A stretch of 64,000 nucleotides of DNA from Ligula intestinalis (GCA_036362985.1 JAYGXS010000007.1:18509320-18573319), one strand, 5' to 3'. Shown: positions 34,801-49,800, numbered from the stretch's first letter. Program-made: numbers and translations. The notes: a model not told the origin generated them from the sequence alone.

Positions 34801-37800
34801 TTTCAATCGGAAATATACATGATGGTAGCGAGGCCCTCCCTGGTTGTGGTACTGAAAACGAATGTCCCGCTATCTCTTGGTGCTTAATCACGAACCCCTC
34901 CAACGATCACTCGGCCACACAGATGAATCAACCATCTGTGAACAGTACCCGTACAAGTAATGTCTGCTCTAGGTTGTTTTCATTCCAAACGCTATACTAT
35001 AATAGGCTGTCCGGGTCTCAGTAATATCGTTTCCCTTCATTGCGTGTAATTCAACAAACTTAGCTGGAAAGATTTCCTAGTATTGCCAGTTTATCTGTGG
35101 CAAGTTATACATTAATCAGCACTGATATTGGCCGCAAGATTGACAAACGCACTGCCCAGGGTAATTAAAACCACAAAAACTACACAATGTGCGGACTAGA
35201 GGACGTGATTTTTCCCATAGAGGCTCGCTAAATAGCCCCGAGTAACCTAATTCATATTGCGATAATATTTTATATTGCCACCCACATATTAATTTCAACT
35301 TCTTTGAATGTGCTTAGCCAGCAGTGAGGGGGGGGAGCGGGAATTATTGATCCGACCCGTGCTAATGAATTCTTTTCCTAATAGCCCAGTAATAAAATTT
35401 AAGTAAACGCTAACGATTTGTGGTTGGATAAAATGTACATATGCTGTTTTATTAGAAACCCCAAATATCTCCCCTTCAGGGGCATTTTCTTTTACCATAC
35501 ACTGACAGTTTTTGAAGGAGAATAAGGTTGGACTGGTTTATGGCTACCTTTACCCCCTGATGTAGTTCCTTAAACTGCCTGCAGCGAAAATGGTTTTAGG
35601 CCTCACCATCTACCCACTATTATAGCGCTCGAACTTGCGAGTTGAAAATTGGCCAATGCTCACAACCTAGCCTATTTCCCCCTTTCCAGTGCAATGACCT
35701 TTACATGCCGCTCTCGTCATGCGGGCGGTGTGAAAACGATGAGTTTTAATCCTGAGGCATTTAGTTACCCTAACCAACACTGCTTGTTTCATTATAAATG
35801 TATTTGTCCAGGTCCGATGATGAATTTTCGAAAACATATGTTTTCCAGATAGACCTTTCAAATTAAACATGATAATACTTGCAAAAAATAATATGTGCAT
35901 AAATAAACGCATGAAAAGATCGGCATCACACTGCATTCCTCCTAACCGGTGGACTGATAATCGATTTGGCTGCAGTATACGACTCAACGAGGGTCAATTG
36001 CTCCCGAGCTAAACCGGCAAGACAACGAGCCCGTGGCCCAATAGTTAGAGCGTTAGAGAGTTAGGTCACGAATTCGAGCCTCGGGCGATGAACCACTTAG
36101 GATTGGGTGTGACTGGCTGACGACGGCTAATGAGTCAGAAATGGCTATTACATCCAGGCTTTTTCCTTTAAACCTAAAAAGGCTAGTACAACAAACATAT
36201 TACGCTATCGATAACAATCATTTGGCCAACCGAATATGCCCAATTTCCCAGTCCCCGTGACTGAGTGCCTACAGTGTGCACTTTTGTCAACACATGCAAG
36301 TCCCGTTTCCCCCAAAACTTGATTTTGGTTGAATACACCATAAGCTAACGGTTTTTTTACGTACTCGAACGGACTTACCAACAGGTGTGCACCACCTTTT
36401 CTTATCTTTGCAGCACTACGTTTTCTGTATATCAGTTGTCGGTACTCGAGTCGGCGTTCGATATGTGTCCCTACCCCGATGCTCTAACGCGGGAGGACAT
36501 AGCCAACCGTCTGAGTCTCAGTGAGTCACGAGTGCAGGTCTGGTTCCAGAACCGGCGTGCCAAATGGCGAAAACAGGAGACAGAACGCGTCAGCTCCCTG
36601 GATACACCCTTTGCCGGTAACGAAGCAACGGCCTACTGTGATATGAACCGGTCAGTGCACTGTTCCCTGCCCTCCTCCACGTCTTTTCGTGCAAATGAGT
36701 CTCCAACCTCTCTCTCCTCTTCCGCCTCCTCTTCCCTCTCCACATCCGCTGTCTCCTCTGTGGCGGCTGCTTTAACTACGCCGACAACGGCAGCAATCAG
36801 CAACGGGGCCCAGTTGGCCAATGAAAATCCAGAGTTGGGACGGCCACCACTGGGCACCCCTTACTTCCGTGAGGTGATTGGTCTGCCGGGCGGTTCGCTG
36901 GCCCGTCAACAGCGAAGGGTTCGCAGCGCCTCCGGCGCCAATATGCCCCTCCTCTCCTTCATTGACAGGCCCACAAAAATGGCCCGTACAGGCGCTGAGG
37001 AGCTTCGCAACCCCTCAGCAGATCTGGCCTTTTCAGTCCACAGTCTCACGGGCATCGACTGTTCGCCGTCGGCGGAGAACCAACAGCACCACATCAGAAA
37101 CGAATCCGAAGATGTCTTCAGTGCTGCATCTGCGGCCGTGGCACCGTTTCCCAGCAGCCAGTTTGCTGGGGGCGAAGCTGACCCCAATATTGACTCAAAG
37201 AAGTCTTTCCTCAATGAGATTGCCCTAGGATTCGGGAATTTTCTGCAACTCTATTCTCAAAATACAGGTGAGTGACAATGCCTTCCGAGGGGCAAATATT
37301 TGCGTGTGCCAGTATGAGGCACCGATACTTTAGAGGTATCATGTAAGCTTCCCACGCTTGCACCCCGGATCCCAATCCCGGTCAGCGCACAGGTTTTAGG
37401 CAAATCAAAGGTGCACCGCTACAATTCCCACAAATAAAATGAATTGAATAAATTGAAAGAGTGATGTAAGGAGAGGGGCCAGTCTCCTTTGCATCGCCCT
37501 CGTATCTGAAAATAAGTAGGCTAATTGGTGGTTGGGCAGATTTGAGTACTTTAACGGAGGAAAATGCTTGGCGACCTCGATGTGATTCAAACTTATCACA
37601 GCACCTGAGTACAGCAAAACTGAACCATGAGGTCCCGGCTGAAAACCCTGAGTCCCAGCCACCAAGGGACTAACTAACATATTGAGTTAGTATCGGGAGA
37701 AAGCTGTGGTATATTGAAGATCATTAATCACTATATCAAACCATTATCCCAAACTGCCGTCTTCACAGGAAATGGTCTTTGTGCTCCCCACCACTTCACT

Positions 37801-40800
37801 TAGATTTCTTCACTTGCCATATTTTGCTTTGTACGAACACCATCGTTATCCCACATTTTGTTTTTCAAAGTCATTGCCTTTTTTGTTTTTATTCTCCTCT
37901 TTCCTTTACTACTCCTGGTGATGCTGATACGAGTAGTAAATCTAACACTAATACTAGCGATACTGGGGCACACACTGATTTGGTTACGAAAGTGCTCATC
38001 CCATTTTGACTTGTAGCTCAATTCAGAGGCCTCACAGACAATTGCATAGTGACTTGTACTATATGGTGGAGTGGAACCGACAACGGTATGGGGCTCTGAA
38101 AGACAATTTCTGGCTTATTAACCGCTATCAGCCAGTCACACCTAATCCCAGGGGTGGCGGCCCACGAGGTTCCTACTCAAAACCTTTGGTGGTTGAGCGC
38201 AACACTCTACCATTGCACCTTGGGCCTGCTGTTTATGTCGGTTGGGATTGAGAATGTGTTGAATGGTTGGGTGCTCACCGATCTGGTTACGAAAATGCTC
38301 GTCCCGTTTTGCCTTGGAGCTCATCCTACAGCCCTCGCAAGCAGTCGCATATTGAAATGTAAAACATAAACTGAAGTGGAACTGATAAAGGCAAGGGTTC
38401 AAGTTGGCAAAAGTCGCAGTTTCGAGAGATGAATCTGAGAACATATTTATACCCAACAGACCGAGTTTCGAGGCCCCCACTGTGAATCACGAGTTTAATC
38501 ACACTTGAATTATGTCACCTGCTCAGCCTTCTGCGATTTATGGAATCCATCGATCCTCAATAAGGAAGCTGACTACCCAAACAGGATTTCCTAAGCAGTC
38601 AATAAAGAATCTAATGGATTGGTATCAGACACCGGTATGCAGGTATGGTGGATCCGATTGCGGTAAACCCGAGGACCTTGGTGGGAATATATCATTCTAT
38701 GTCAGCTTCCCGCATATGAATACGTTTCAGGATGCTGGGCATTTAACTTGACCCAAGTTTGCTTAGTCTTTCTGCATCAGATAGGCTCTCCTGGCTCAGG
38801 GGGTTTGAGCGCTGGCTTTACTGAAGACCACCAGGTTTTTGAATTCCACCCAAGGCCGCAGAATTTTTCGCAATCGTGTTGAATTAATTATGACAGCTTT
38901 TTTACAATCTGACCATCCCCGTAACGGAGTGGATTAACTTATCCACCCAGTCCTTCGAACGCAAATCGACAGTTTTAAGGCAGGAAATTCCTTAAATTTC
39001 ATGGTTCGAAGCCACCGAGTTTGGCCTACAATTGGGTCGATTATGCAACTCGTCCGAAAACAATTCTCGATTACTTGGGCCTGGAAAGTATCGGTTGAAT
39101 GCCATAGTCATTGCTTGGACAAGCCTGCATGGATAGTCAGCTTACTGGATCAGAAGCGCCGGAGTCCGTGCGTAGCAGTACGGTCAACTGGTCAATTAAT
39201 CACTATAGGACAAAATATCTGACTTTCGGTTGTGGTTTCGTAGCTCGGATGTTCAGAGTTTTGAAATAAATCATATTTTTCATTGCTATCGGGTGGTCAA
39301 ATTCAACCGAGGCCGATGAATTATCGGAATCTGCCGAAAACATAATTCATTTTAATTCCACTTTTGATCCCTATTCATCATCATCATCAAGCACCCAAAG
39401 CTAAGGGGCTGCTCATGAAAGTGTTACTCTCTACCCGACATCCCCCGTTGTTTACTGGCTTTGACCCACAGGATTCAGCAACCATCTGTTAACCTGAAGG
39501 TGTGAGCTACGGGAGTAAACGATGACCATTTCTGATTTGCTCGTCTACTACTCGTTTGACTTAGATACAGCAACCACCGAGGGTGACTGAAGGTGACCGC
39601 CTACCGAAAAAAAACTGTGCCCTGCATTGTTCAGAATTCCACCCCTTTTGGTATTTTAGCCGACATCAGCCAGCCACTCCCAATTCCAGGTTTTTGCAGT
39701 CCCCGAGGCTCGAATTCGCAACCTGTTGACTCACTGGTTAGTGTTGAAATTCTGGCCAATAGGTCGTGGTTTCGAGCCTCGGGAGCAGCAACACCTGGGG
39801 TTTGATATGACTGGCTGGTTAAAATTTCACCGCCATAACTACCGCGCCACGGCCTTGTTCCCCTGTCGATTTCGATCAGGAGTATACACAATGATCATGT
39901 CGGAAAGGAGGGTGGAGCGTACATCCATAGTTTAGAGGTAGAGGATGTGGTATATCTGTATTGCCGACCCCGCGAGTTTTTTCACAATTGAGTCAACTAA
40001 ATTTTAGGATGAAATACGTGATCTAAACATTTAAGCTTAATCCACTAAGAACGCTCCAGTTGATATGGTTACACTTGGTCTCAAGTCTAGATCAGAGAAT
40101 TGACGACGTAGTCCAGCTTTACGCGATCGCCATGGATTATACCGTGAGCAAGTAAACCCCAGACCTCGGTGGCCGCGAATTCGAACCTCGGGTAGTGCAC
40201 CATCTGGGATTGGATATGATTGGCGGATAATGAGCCAGAAATGGCCATTCTTGTCTCCCTTGTCTTTGCCTACAATGTTCATCTGCCTGCACCCCTAGCC
40301 ACTCTGCGGCTGCTAGCAGGGCTTGAAAGTGAGCCCCTTGCAGAGCATGACAGATGAGCTCTGTTAGCCATCGGTGAAAGTACATCACTGAATGTTAGTA
40401 TTTCCAATTTATACCTGCAAAGCAACGAGCCTGTGGCTTAGTAGCTTAGAGAGTTTGACTGTTGATCAAGGGGTCGCGGGTTTGAGTCTTGGCTAGGGCA
40501 CCATCTGAGTTTGCGTATGGTTGGCTGATGATGGCTAATGAGCCGGGGATGACCATTTATTTCTCCCTCGTCTTTGTCGGTACTGTTAGACCTATTTATT
40601 TTACTCTTCCCCGATTTTAAGTGTCAGAAAACCATTCGCAAACAGTTTTGATCCTGGCTTTGGTTTATTTACCTCGTAGCTGTCCAGAGTTCCCTCTTCA
40701 CAGCGAGCGCTCTCCTGAGGAACTGCTCAAAGTCAGGCACCGACGTCGCTTGCGCCGCCGCCATCGCTTCTTTTACTCTGATGAAAGCAACGCCCCTTTC

Positions 40801-43800
40801 CTCCTTCTGTCCCAATACTCATCCTCCTCCTCCCCACGTCATTCTCTGTGACCTCCTTGCAGACCTAATTAGCCGTGCCAGCAACCGTGGCCGTTATTTC
40901 ATTATGGCAATTAAGTGACGGCTATTTAGGGGACGAGGAGGAAGAAGAGAGACGGGGGGAAGGGAGGGCGTTTGGAACTGGTGCTAACCTCGCCTCCTCT
41001 GCCCCTTTGCTCGTTTGCTTCAACCTAATTACCGCCTGTCACAGGCGGACACACACATCGGGGAGGGCGTGCTGCGAGTGGGAAGGGAGGGGGGGGCGTC
41101 GGAGAGCGAGAGAGAAGAGAGAGAGAGCTGTAAGGCATCAACTGGCAGAGTGATAATTCACCATCTAGGAGGTGCACGCACGCCCAAGGTGCGTACGTGC
41201 TGTCGCGGCCATTATCGCGTCAAGGTCATTCCGACGGCTATGTGCGTGAGTGCGTGCACACATTTGTCCCCAGTCTCCTTGGCCTTCCAACCTTTTTAGC
41301 TTCCCTTCGTTGCTCGGCCTGCTGTGATGAATGTGAACTCAGAGACAGGCCCCGATTGCATCGAGACCTCACTTTTCTCCTTGTGTGCACGACCCCTACA
41401 AGACCCATACTGCGTAAGCGAGAGTTGTCGGGCCGTCAATTTTAGCCTAGTGTACCTCTTCTAATTGCCTAGACCTGCTCCAATTGTAGCACTTGCAACC
41501 AGCAAGTATCCTACGTAATTATTTACCGCATAGGTTGTAACTGAAAGTTCAGACGCGTACTTCACCAATATTCTGATGCTGCTGCTTGATACAGCTGCGA
41601 GGGGTCTGGCTCATCAGTGAGTCCCTCAGCGTTCTCTGTAGGATTTCTGATGGATATTCCAGTTTTGAAATTGCTGCGTTTTTTAAAATTCCATCAGAAT
41701 GCTTAATTTCGAACTCGGATTAGATCAGTATATTCAAAATTTTATATGAATATATGTGGACCGAGTCCAGCATCCACTGCGGGATATCCGCACAGTATTC
41801 AACAACTGCTATCAGGCAAAATGACGTAGAAATAACCTCGTTGTCCTGCTTTTAATTACCTCGAAAATGAGCGCCCAAATTGGGAATAAATTTTTTAGGC
41901 TAGTTTTGAAGGTTGATTGAAATAGTTAAGCTGAAGACCACCATCCACTGCGGGATAGCCGCGTAGTGGTAGAGCTTTGGCTGCGCAAAAGCCTACGTTT
42001 TTGTGTGGGTTCGACTTCCACGTAGGCTGCGAATTTTTCACAATCGGTCAGTAAAATTACTGAAATCTGCCAAGCCCTGTGGATCCAGGATGATTTCTTA
42101 GGAAATCCTGTCTGGGAGTCAACTTTGTGTGTCCGTATTGGTCGACTCCATAGTGCAGTAAAGCTGGGCAAGCAAATCGACCCAAGCATGATTAAATTCA
42201 CGGCGCACGGTAAGCCTCTTAGCTCAATGGTAGAGTGTTGAGAAGTAAAGGATGCGATCACTGGAACAAGAGCTTTATTTTCCTGACGTTTTGAATTCCG
42301 TCGAGAGTCCTTAATCATAGGTTATGTTATCATAATCATAGTCATGCGCAAATAGGGTAGAGTGTTGGCTGCGCAAAAACCTTTCCTGCTGTGTGGTTCG
42401 ACTCGCAGTGAGGCCACGATTGTTTCACAATTGGATGAATCAAACTTTGCTTTGTATACTCCAGTTTTGAACTTAACACTTTTTAGTTTTTTTCGAAAAG
42501 GTATTATAACCTATAGTTCTTGAACAAGCCAACTTCAACCGGGTGATAACGAGCTGCGGTCAAACTAGTTGTTAGGATGGACTACGAGGTGTATATGATG
42601 GCTAAGGTGAACTCGAGCAGGCTAGTCCATTTCTGTCCCTAAGCTCGCGCATCCACTCGCCTGACACACTTGCAAGGTGGCTCCGTTGAAGCACACTGTT
42701 GAAATACACCGAATGTGTTCTATTCCTCTTCACGTGGGATTGGAGAACAGGAGCTTGCAGTTTTGGCTATGCATCCTCCGACTGGCTGCAAAGTGGACTT
42801 AGGCCAAAAGCTCACCTTCATTAGACTGTTTTTCTCATGGAATAGCGGACGCCCATCCCCCTTCCCCCCCCCAGATACGACTGTGAAATGGTTCTTCAAT
42901 GAACGCAGAAAGCTTTCTGTATCCAGTCCATGGTGCAGATCTCAGACAAATCCGCCACCTACGCGTAGATGGACGTTTTTGATACCACAAACTAACTAAC
43001 GCCGAAGATTGCTTGACGCGTCTATGCCATGCTACGCCTGTCTTAAAACAATGACAGCTCTTTCCGACGGTGAGTCTTGCACTATGAGCTGTCTTGGCAA
43101 GTTTCTCAGCGAACCCGAATACGAGGAGCCCCACCGAAGTGAATCCAGCCTGCCAACTCCTCAGCTCAGTGAACATCCTGTTTCACCGCGAGCACAGCAC
43201 ACAGAATTAGTTCCATTAGCGATCGGTGAACGTTAATCAAAGAATTTCAACCCATCCCAACCTAAACCACCAAGAAAACAAGCCCACGACTCAATAGTTA
43301 TAGCCTTGGACTTCTGGTCAAAAGGTCGCGGGTTCGAGCTCCCAGTGGGGCACCACTTGGGGTTGGGTATGATTGGTTGATGACGGCTAATGGGCCAGAA
43401 ATGACAATTCCAGTCTTCCTCGACTTTGTTGACAATGCTATCTACTCAGAATGATCCAAGTCTGCGTAAATTTTGATCTTGGGCTGGAGTGTAGTAGACC
43501 TGCGAGGGTGCATAAGCGCTGGACAACGAGTTCAGTGTGTTTCATTATTGTTGGCACGTCCAGTCAGCTACGAGAGCAACTGATAGAAAAATGTACAGTG
43601 GGATGCAAAGTCTGATTCCAAAAGTCGTAGCTCTCTCACCGACGTGCTGGCTACCGACTACAGCTTGGTTAGCTAATAACTGATACAATCGCCCCGTTTT
43701 GCTAGTAAGCCCTTTCTCAATCAAATTGGTAGTAATCGGCCGAATCCTGAAGCGTCAGTGCGTATGCAGGTTCACTGGACCGACTATCCCCGTCGCACCA

Positions 43801-46800
43801 CTTTAAGTGAGACAACACTGAGAAGGCCAGGCGGTGGAGAAAAGGCAAAAAGTTTTAAGGATTGATTTCTTTCCTCTCCAGGCTCTGAAATTTGGCCAAC
43901 TCCCTCGCGCGAACATGTATCCCCTCCCCCACCACCCTCAGTCTTCTCACCTCCCAGATGTGATAGAGCGGTAAATGATAGACAGCAATGGTCGTAAACA
44001 ACAGGCTTGCTAGTCGCTCCACGCACACCCAAGCCGCGACTGCTCTCTCTCCACCGTACATACACCCACAATTAGTGCAATTAAAGCCACGGGGGTTTTT
44101 TGTGCGAGATTTGGTTGTCTTATTAGCGGCATAATTATATGGACCTCACTCCCACTGCTGCTGCTGCGGTCTTTCCAGCGTGTGATATATTGAGCTTGTT
44201 TTAATTGAACAAGCATATTACCCAACAGGCAATTAAACACTCCTGCACCAAGGCTTCAAACGATGCCGCCTTACCCCTTCCCCGGTTAATACTGTCGGCT
44301 TCACTTAAGATGACAGGCGGGTGTGTCTACAGGAGGACTGAAGGAGGGTGGGGAGGGGGTTTCAGTGGATTAGCGACCTCATGGAATTCCATCCTAACGA
44401 GTCCAGCGGCGCAAGGTTCAAAGGAACACGCGGATGTGTCTGAGGCCTGTCCCTACTCAGTCAACTGCGCAAGTAATACATGCATCTATATGTTTGAAAA
44501 GTAAACGAAACAGAAACCGACTCGAGGGATGCATCATAATTGTGGCTGTCTGAATTTCTGTCAGTAGCACCGAATCGGCTGTCACCCCTCCGTACAGCTT
44601 GCAAGTGTGTGCGTTTACCTACACACATGTGAGTACACGAGTAAGTTTAGGGCTAGGTGCTGATATTATTTGGCCTTCCTGTCTTGCCAGGCGTGGTGTT
44701 CCTATTGCCGTGTCATATCGGCCTGGTTAACATAGACTAAAATGGCTTGTTATGTAGTATGCCTGTCGCTCATAAATTTTCGATTTCATTAGGAATTCAA
44801 ATATATTTTGCGGAGAACGTCCATAAAAATATCGTTTCCTGTACTCCTTTGGTAGCAGAGTACGCTTTCTACAAAGGTTATAGTGGAAGAAAATGTAGCT
44901 TTAGGTTTAAAATTTTTTATAAATTGTTGAATAATTTTAAACCTTTCCGGCTGTTAAACTTCAGTGCCTACGGGAAATAAAATTAAAAAGTACTTGGTAA
45001 TTGGATCGGTATCTCATCTCTGCATAAGCTTAATTATTTTTCCGTGCACGTAGGGCCCTCAGAGCTCTAGTGACTCACATGGTAGTGTTGGTTCAATCCT
45101 ATTAGGACAAGTCCTTAGTTTCGGTTTCAATTTGAAATGTGCTTGATTGACACTTCTCAAACTCTGCTCCCCGTAGACTCATTTGCATTACTTGAAACCG
45201 AACAGGTTCTCAGTGCCACGTTCAAACAGCACCTAATGTTAACTAACCCGATAAGTAACGGCACCAGGGACAACCTTATCGGTAAGCCAAGCGTCCTTGG
45301 GACAAATTACAGGAGTGGTGAAAAGACTTACTTTTAATCCAACACTTAACACTGAATAACACTGCCGGCAAAGACAAGAGAGACCGGAATGACCATTCAT
45401 AGCTCATAAGTCGTCATCAGCCAGTCATAGCCAATCCCAGCCAACGCATCACCCGAGACACCACCCAATATTGATCTGCCTAAACTGCTAGTCGCTATGC
45501 AGCTGCTGGCGGGGCTCGAGAGTGAACCCCAAGGCAGAGTGGGACGAATGAGTCCCGTTGGCTATCAATGAACGTTAATCAACGACTCAACACTGACTAT
45601 AAATTTACGTTTAAGCTTAATTCTGAAAGTAGTCCCAACCTTAAAACTAGTCCAATTATCACCACAATTTACTGCGCAACTCCGAAATAGGAGGGGAGTT
45701 TTTAATCGAATACTTCGTCAGTAATCTTGTACTGGGTCTCGCACTCATATCCGGTTGACCTCACATTCGATTGAAAGTGCCCATTGCAGACGGTGGGCAG
45801 ACGTACACCTTTTTAAGACCACTACTTGAAATCCTGCACTGGTAAAGATGCTGCTTATCATTAGGTTTCCCTAATACTACCGGTAGGTACGATTCCTTAA
45901 CGAATATTCCCAAATCCTGCTAAAATTAAAGATGTATATTACAAATGGCAGACATTAGGCACTTTACGAGTTGCTGCGTAAATGTTTTGAAAAAAATCAG
46001 CTTCTGGGAAAGGCATGTCACTTAATCCTCATCGCTAGTATTCTATTTCTTCAGTGTTGCAGTAAATGTTTAGCCTCATCAGCTTTTTCGAAAAAAAAAC
46101 ACAAACGGAACATTCAGCAATTTTGCAAAATTCATGTGTAAAAGCCCAAAAATTTCCGCAGCTGAAGGGAGCGAGAAAGAGAAAAAATATGGCAGCTCAA
46201 GTTAATGAGCCCATCGATGCGGGCAGTCGGAGAAAAGCTGATCTCTCGCATAAGCAGACACGCGATCCAAGGTCTTTTGATGTGGAACTTTCCAAAGCCG
46301 AAGTGGCACAACGCTTAAGGGCGCAATTTTAAGAAGCACTTTTTTCAAAAATACTATAAACGAATTATATATAACGTACTAGAAAGAGGGGCGGTTGCCT
46401 AGACATCAAAAAAACTACAAAAAAGCATAACAGTTCGACTTTCACGAACTGTAAGATCAACCAATACAGCATGAAATGGGCGCAGCACCGTTGAGTTGCG
46501 CCTGAATTAGTTTATAGGGAAGCACACTTTCGCTGCATTTATCTCACTCGCTCACCTGATAGATATTAGGCAACAATAAAAAGTAAAGACGACCGAAGTA
46601 TACATGGACTGCCAGGGCCATATAACCCGCCTATACGTGTCACACAAGATCCAGCCACCAGTCCATGCGTATCAGAGTAGATTTAATTGGGTCACGGACC
46701 TCGCATAATTAAGAGAGCCACAAAGCATATACACAAGCACATATGCTTGTAGACGTGCGCCCAGTCAAAATTTTGTGGGTGTGATTGAAAGGTTTCAACG

Positions 46801-49800
46801 AGAAATTTGCATATAGCGCAAGAGCATATTTCAAACCGGCAGTTTGACCGTCGGTTCCGACGAGGTCCACCGTGTGCTGCACATTTTTTGGCATAAGGAC
46901 GGTGAATTGTGTTTTATTAAGTTTATAGTAAAAGTGCAGTTGCGCAGCATCTATCGCACACTCTCCTACTCTCCCACCTGAGCCAGGTGTCACAACGAGC
47001 TCAGAAAGACTGGTAGCGCGAGAGGGCACAGGGGCTTGCGCAGCGTTAGACATCACCAAGGTGTGCTAGCCCCCCTCCCCGTAGGTAGCACATCCCACTA
47101 ACGCTTGCCAACCTTAATCTAGTCCTAGTGTTGGTGCATCGCATCTACTGTGTGGCCCGGTTCAGGGGCAATATATTCCACACGCTCAGTTGTTGAGATT
47201 ACAAATATGCCAACAACTGGGATCTCTTATCCTTTCTTCCTGAAAACTCAGCATTTTAAGGACGTGTCTGAACGACACACTTCTCGTTTCCCTTAACGTG
47301 ATCTACAATACTCGCATTCCTTATTTTTAGTGAATCGTCTCCCGAGCCTCGTAGTCTACCCGCAGAAACAACCGCGCAATTTTTCTCGGTATTCCCATCC
47401 TTGAAAACGATATAAACGTCAACACTACCTCTTATGCCAAGTGCAACTATTAGGGAAGATCTGACTACCTGTTAAAATATATGTATATGGTATGGACCCC
47501 AAATCTTTATGCGTGTACATATAAATGGGTCTCATTATACATCATAATTGACAGAACAGGTACTAGTGAAAAGCCTGGACAGGTGTTTCGTCGATATTCT
47601 CCTGCTCCATGACACAGCTGCAAGGGGCTCGGTTCCTCAGTGGGTGTCCCAGCATTTCCCCTGTGCATTCTAGCAGATACATAAATTCTGCAATTGTATC
47701 TGGCCAACTTCCTCATAAAGTAATTGCCAACATATTTTGAAAGTGCGTAAACCAATCGTGTCAGAGGACTTCACTGCTCCATTGCGTCTTAAGGTTCAGT
47801 GAAGAGCACACAAAAGCAGTTGCCTAGGGGCCAGAAAAACAGTAGAGGTTCCATGTCAAGAAATTTTAATCGAGATGCTGAACTGTGTATTTGATTAAAA
47901 ATAACTCTTTTTAATAAAATTGTAATATAAACTGTCATTCATTGATGAACGTTCAGCAATCACTTACGGAACTCACTCGTCCCACTCTACTTTGGGGCTT
48001 ATTCTTGAGTTTCACCAGCAGCCAAACAGCGGCTACTAATTTAGGCATCACCGAAGAAGATAAGGGGACTAGAATGATTTTTTCTGGCGCATTATCTCTC
48101 ATTGGCCAAACCAAATGGTGCACCACTTGAGACTCGAATTCGCGACCCTTTGCTGAGAAATCAAACGCTCTTACCATTGAGTCAATGGCTTGTTGCCTTG
48201 CTGGCTTAGATTGGGAATATTGACATTCGTTGACGGAGGTTCACCGATCGCTAACGGAACTCACTCGTCACTCACTTCCCCAATGGAGAACGAGCTTTTG
48301 CCGACCGCCTGCAAAATCTCCACTGTGTAAAAATGATTACTTACGTAGTATGAATTTTCTCCATCAATTTTCGCCACCCTTATAAATTCAAATATATATT
48401 ATATAGAAGACATAGCCAACCTGAACTTTCTTGTGGTGATTTTGTAGCAAACTGCATCTTCGTCAGAAGTTAAACTTGATGATAGGTTGTTTGGGGTTTA
48501 AAAGTTTATTACTGTTGGGTTTTTAAGACCGTTAAATGCTTACTCACGAAGTATCGTTGATATTCATTTATCCATGCAGCTTGTGTAGTATACAACTTAA
48601 TTCCACCTAACAGCAGAAGGGAGTACCGATTGGCGCAAGGGAAACATGAATGGTCATTCCTGACGTATTAGCTATCGTCAGTCTGTCATATTTAACCGCC
48701 AGGTTCCATTGCTAATAACCTTCCAATATGAACAGTGAAAATGATAACTATCTTAAACGGTGAGATCGCCATGCTGGGTAGAGGGAATTTCCAATGACTG
48801 CATAAATTAATCCGAATTCAGGTTCCCTAACTCTCACCATTCTGAATCCATTTTTGTAATATTTTCCACTCCGGTGCGTACGTCATTCGTTAATTATTTT
48901 CTTAAAGCAGTAGTCACATACCATTGTAGCGTTCGTTTGTGCCTTCACTTGCCCAGTGCTCTTCAGCAACTGTCGTATTTTTGACAGATTAATTAACGAC
49001 AGTGAGCATCACAAATTTAACGCGAACAATTTTTCTTCCATGAACATTTTTACGTGGATACTTCAATACCTGCCTTCCGCGAGAAAAAAATAGATGCATT
49101 CTTTATATGCGCTAATTGATAACGCCCTATGGGTGGCAACATTTGCCGCTATACTGAAGGAAAAAGTAGAGCTAGCTCTAATTGTCGTTCTCGGCTACCA
49201 GAAAAAATGTCGTTCCACCTGCCCTTGGAGCACTGCGGTTGAGGAATTCTTTTTTGCTGAAGGTTTTCACTGCTTAAAAGATAAGGGATGATAATTTGTT
49301 GCTGAATATATCTACCAGAGTATGTTGGGCCCAGGGCGGTGACTAACGCATGAACTAGCCCATAGTGATGGTCAACATGCGTTGCATCTACCGCACTTGC
49401 TCTCCTCGCTCACCTACCTGATCCCAGCGTCAAGACAGAATCCAGAAAACCGAAGGTGGCGGGATAGGGCAACCGTGACAGACAACACAAGGCAGTCCGT
49501 CTACGCGTGCCTCACACGCATGGTCTGCTAAGCAGCCCGTCTGCACGTGCCCCACGTGGCTGGTTTGTGTACACTGCACCGGTTTGTCCTATCACCGATC
49601 GAGCTGCGGTACCGAAAAGACAGAAAATGTCATTTTCTGGCTTACTTGCTCCCTCGTCAGCCATTGGGGCCTCAGGCTCACGTCATTGACTGCGTAGTTG
49701 GTAAGCATCTCTCTGCGATGACCACCTGACCGCAGCTTTCTGAAACACCACAGCCTAATTTACTGTTAACCTCAAGCCACGCGCAAGGCTCGTTTTTTGC

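Noticed and set aside
34521..35024. 167-codon plus-strand frame
   Set aside because: It runs antisense through an S1 SINE (34640-34805); no domain.
46066..46332. Lys/Arg-rich 88-residue frame
   Set aside because: No domain, no start context, no compatible splice sites.
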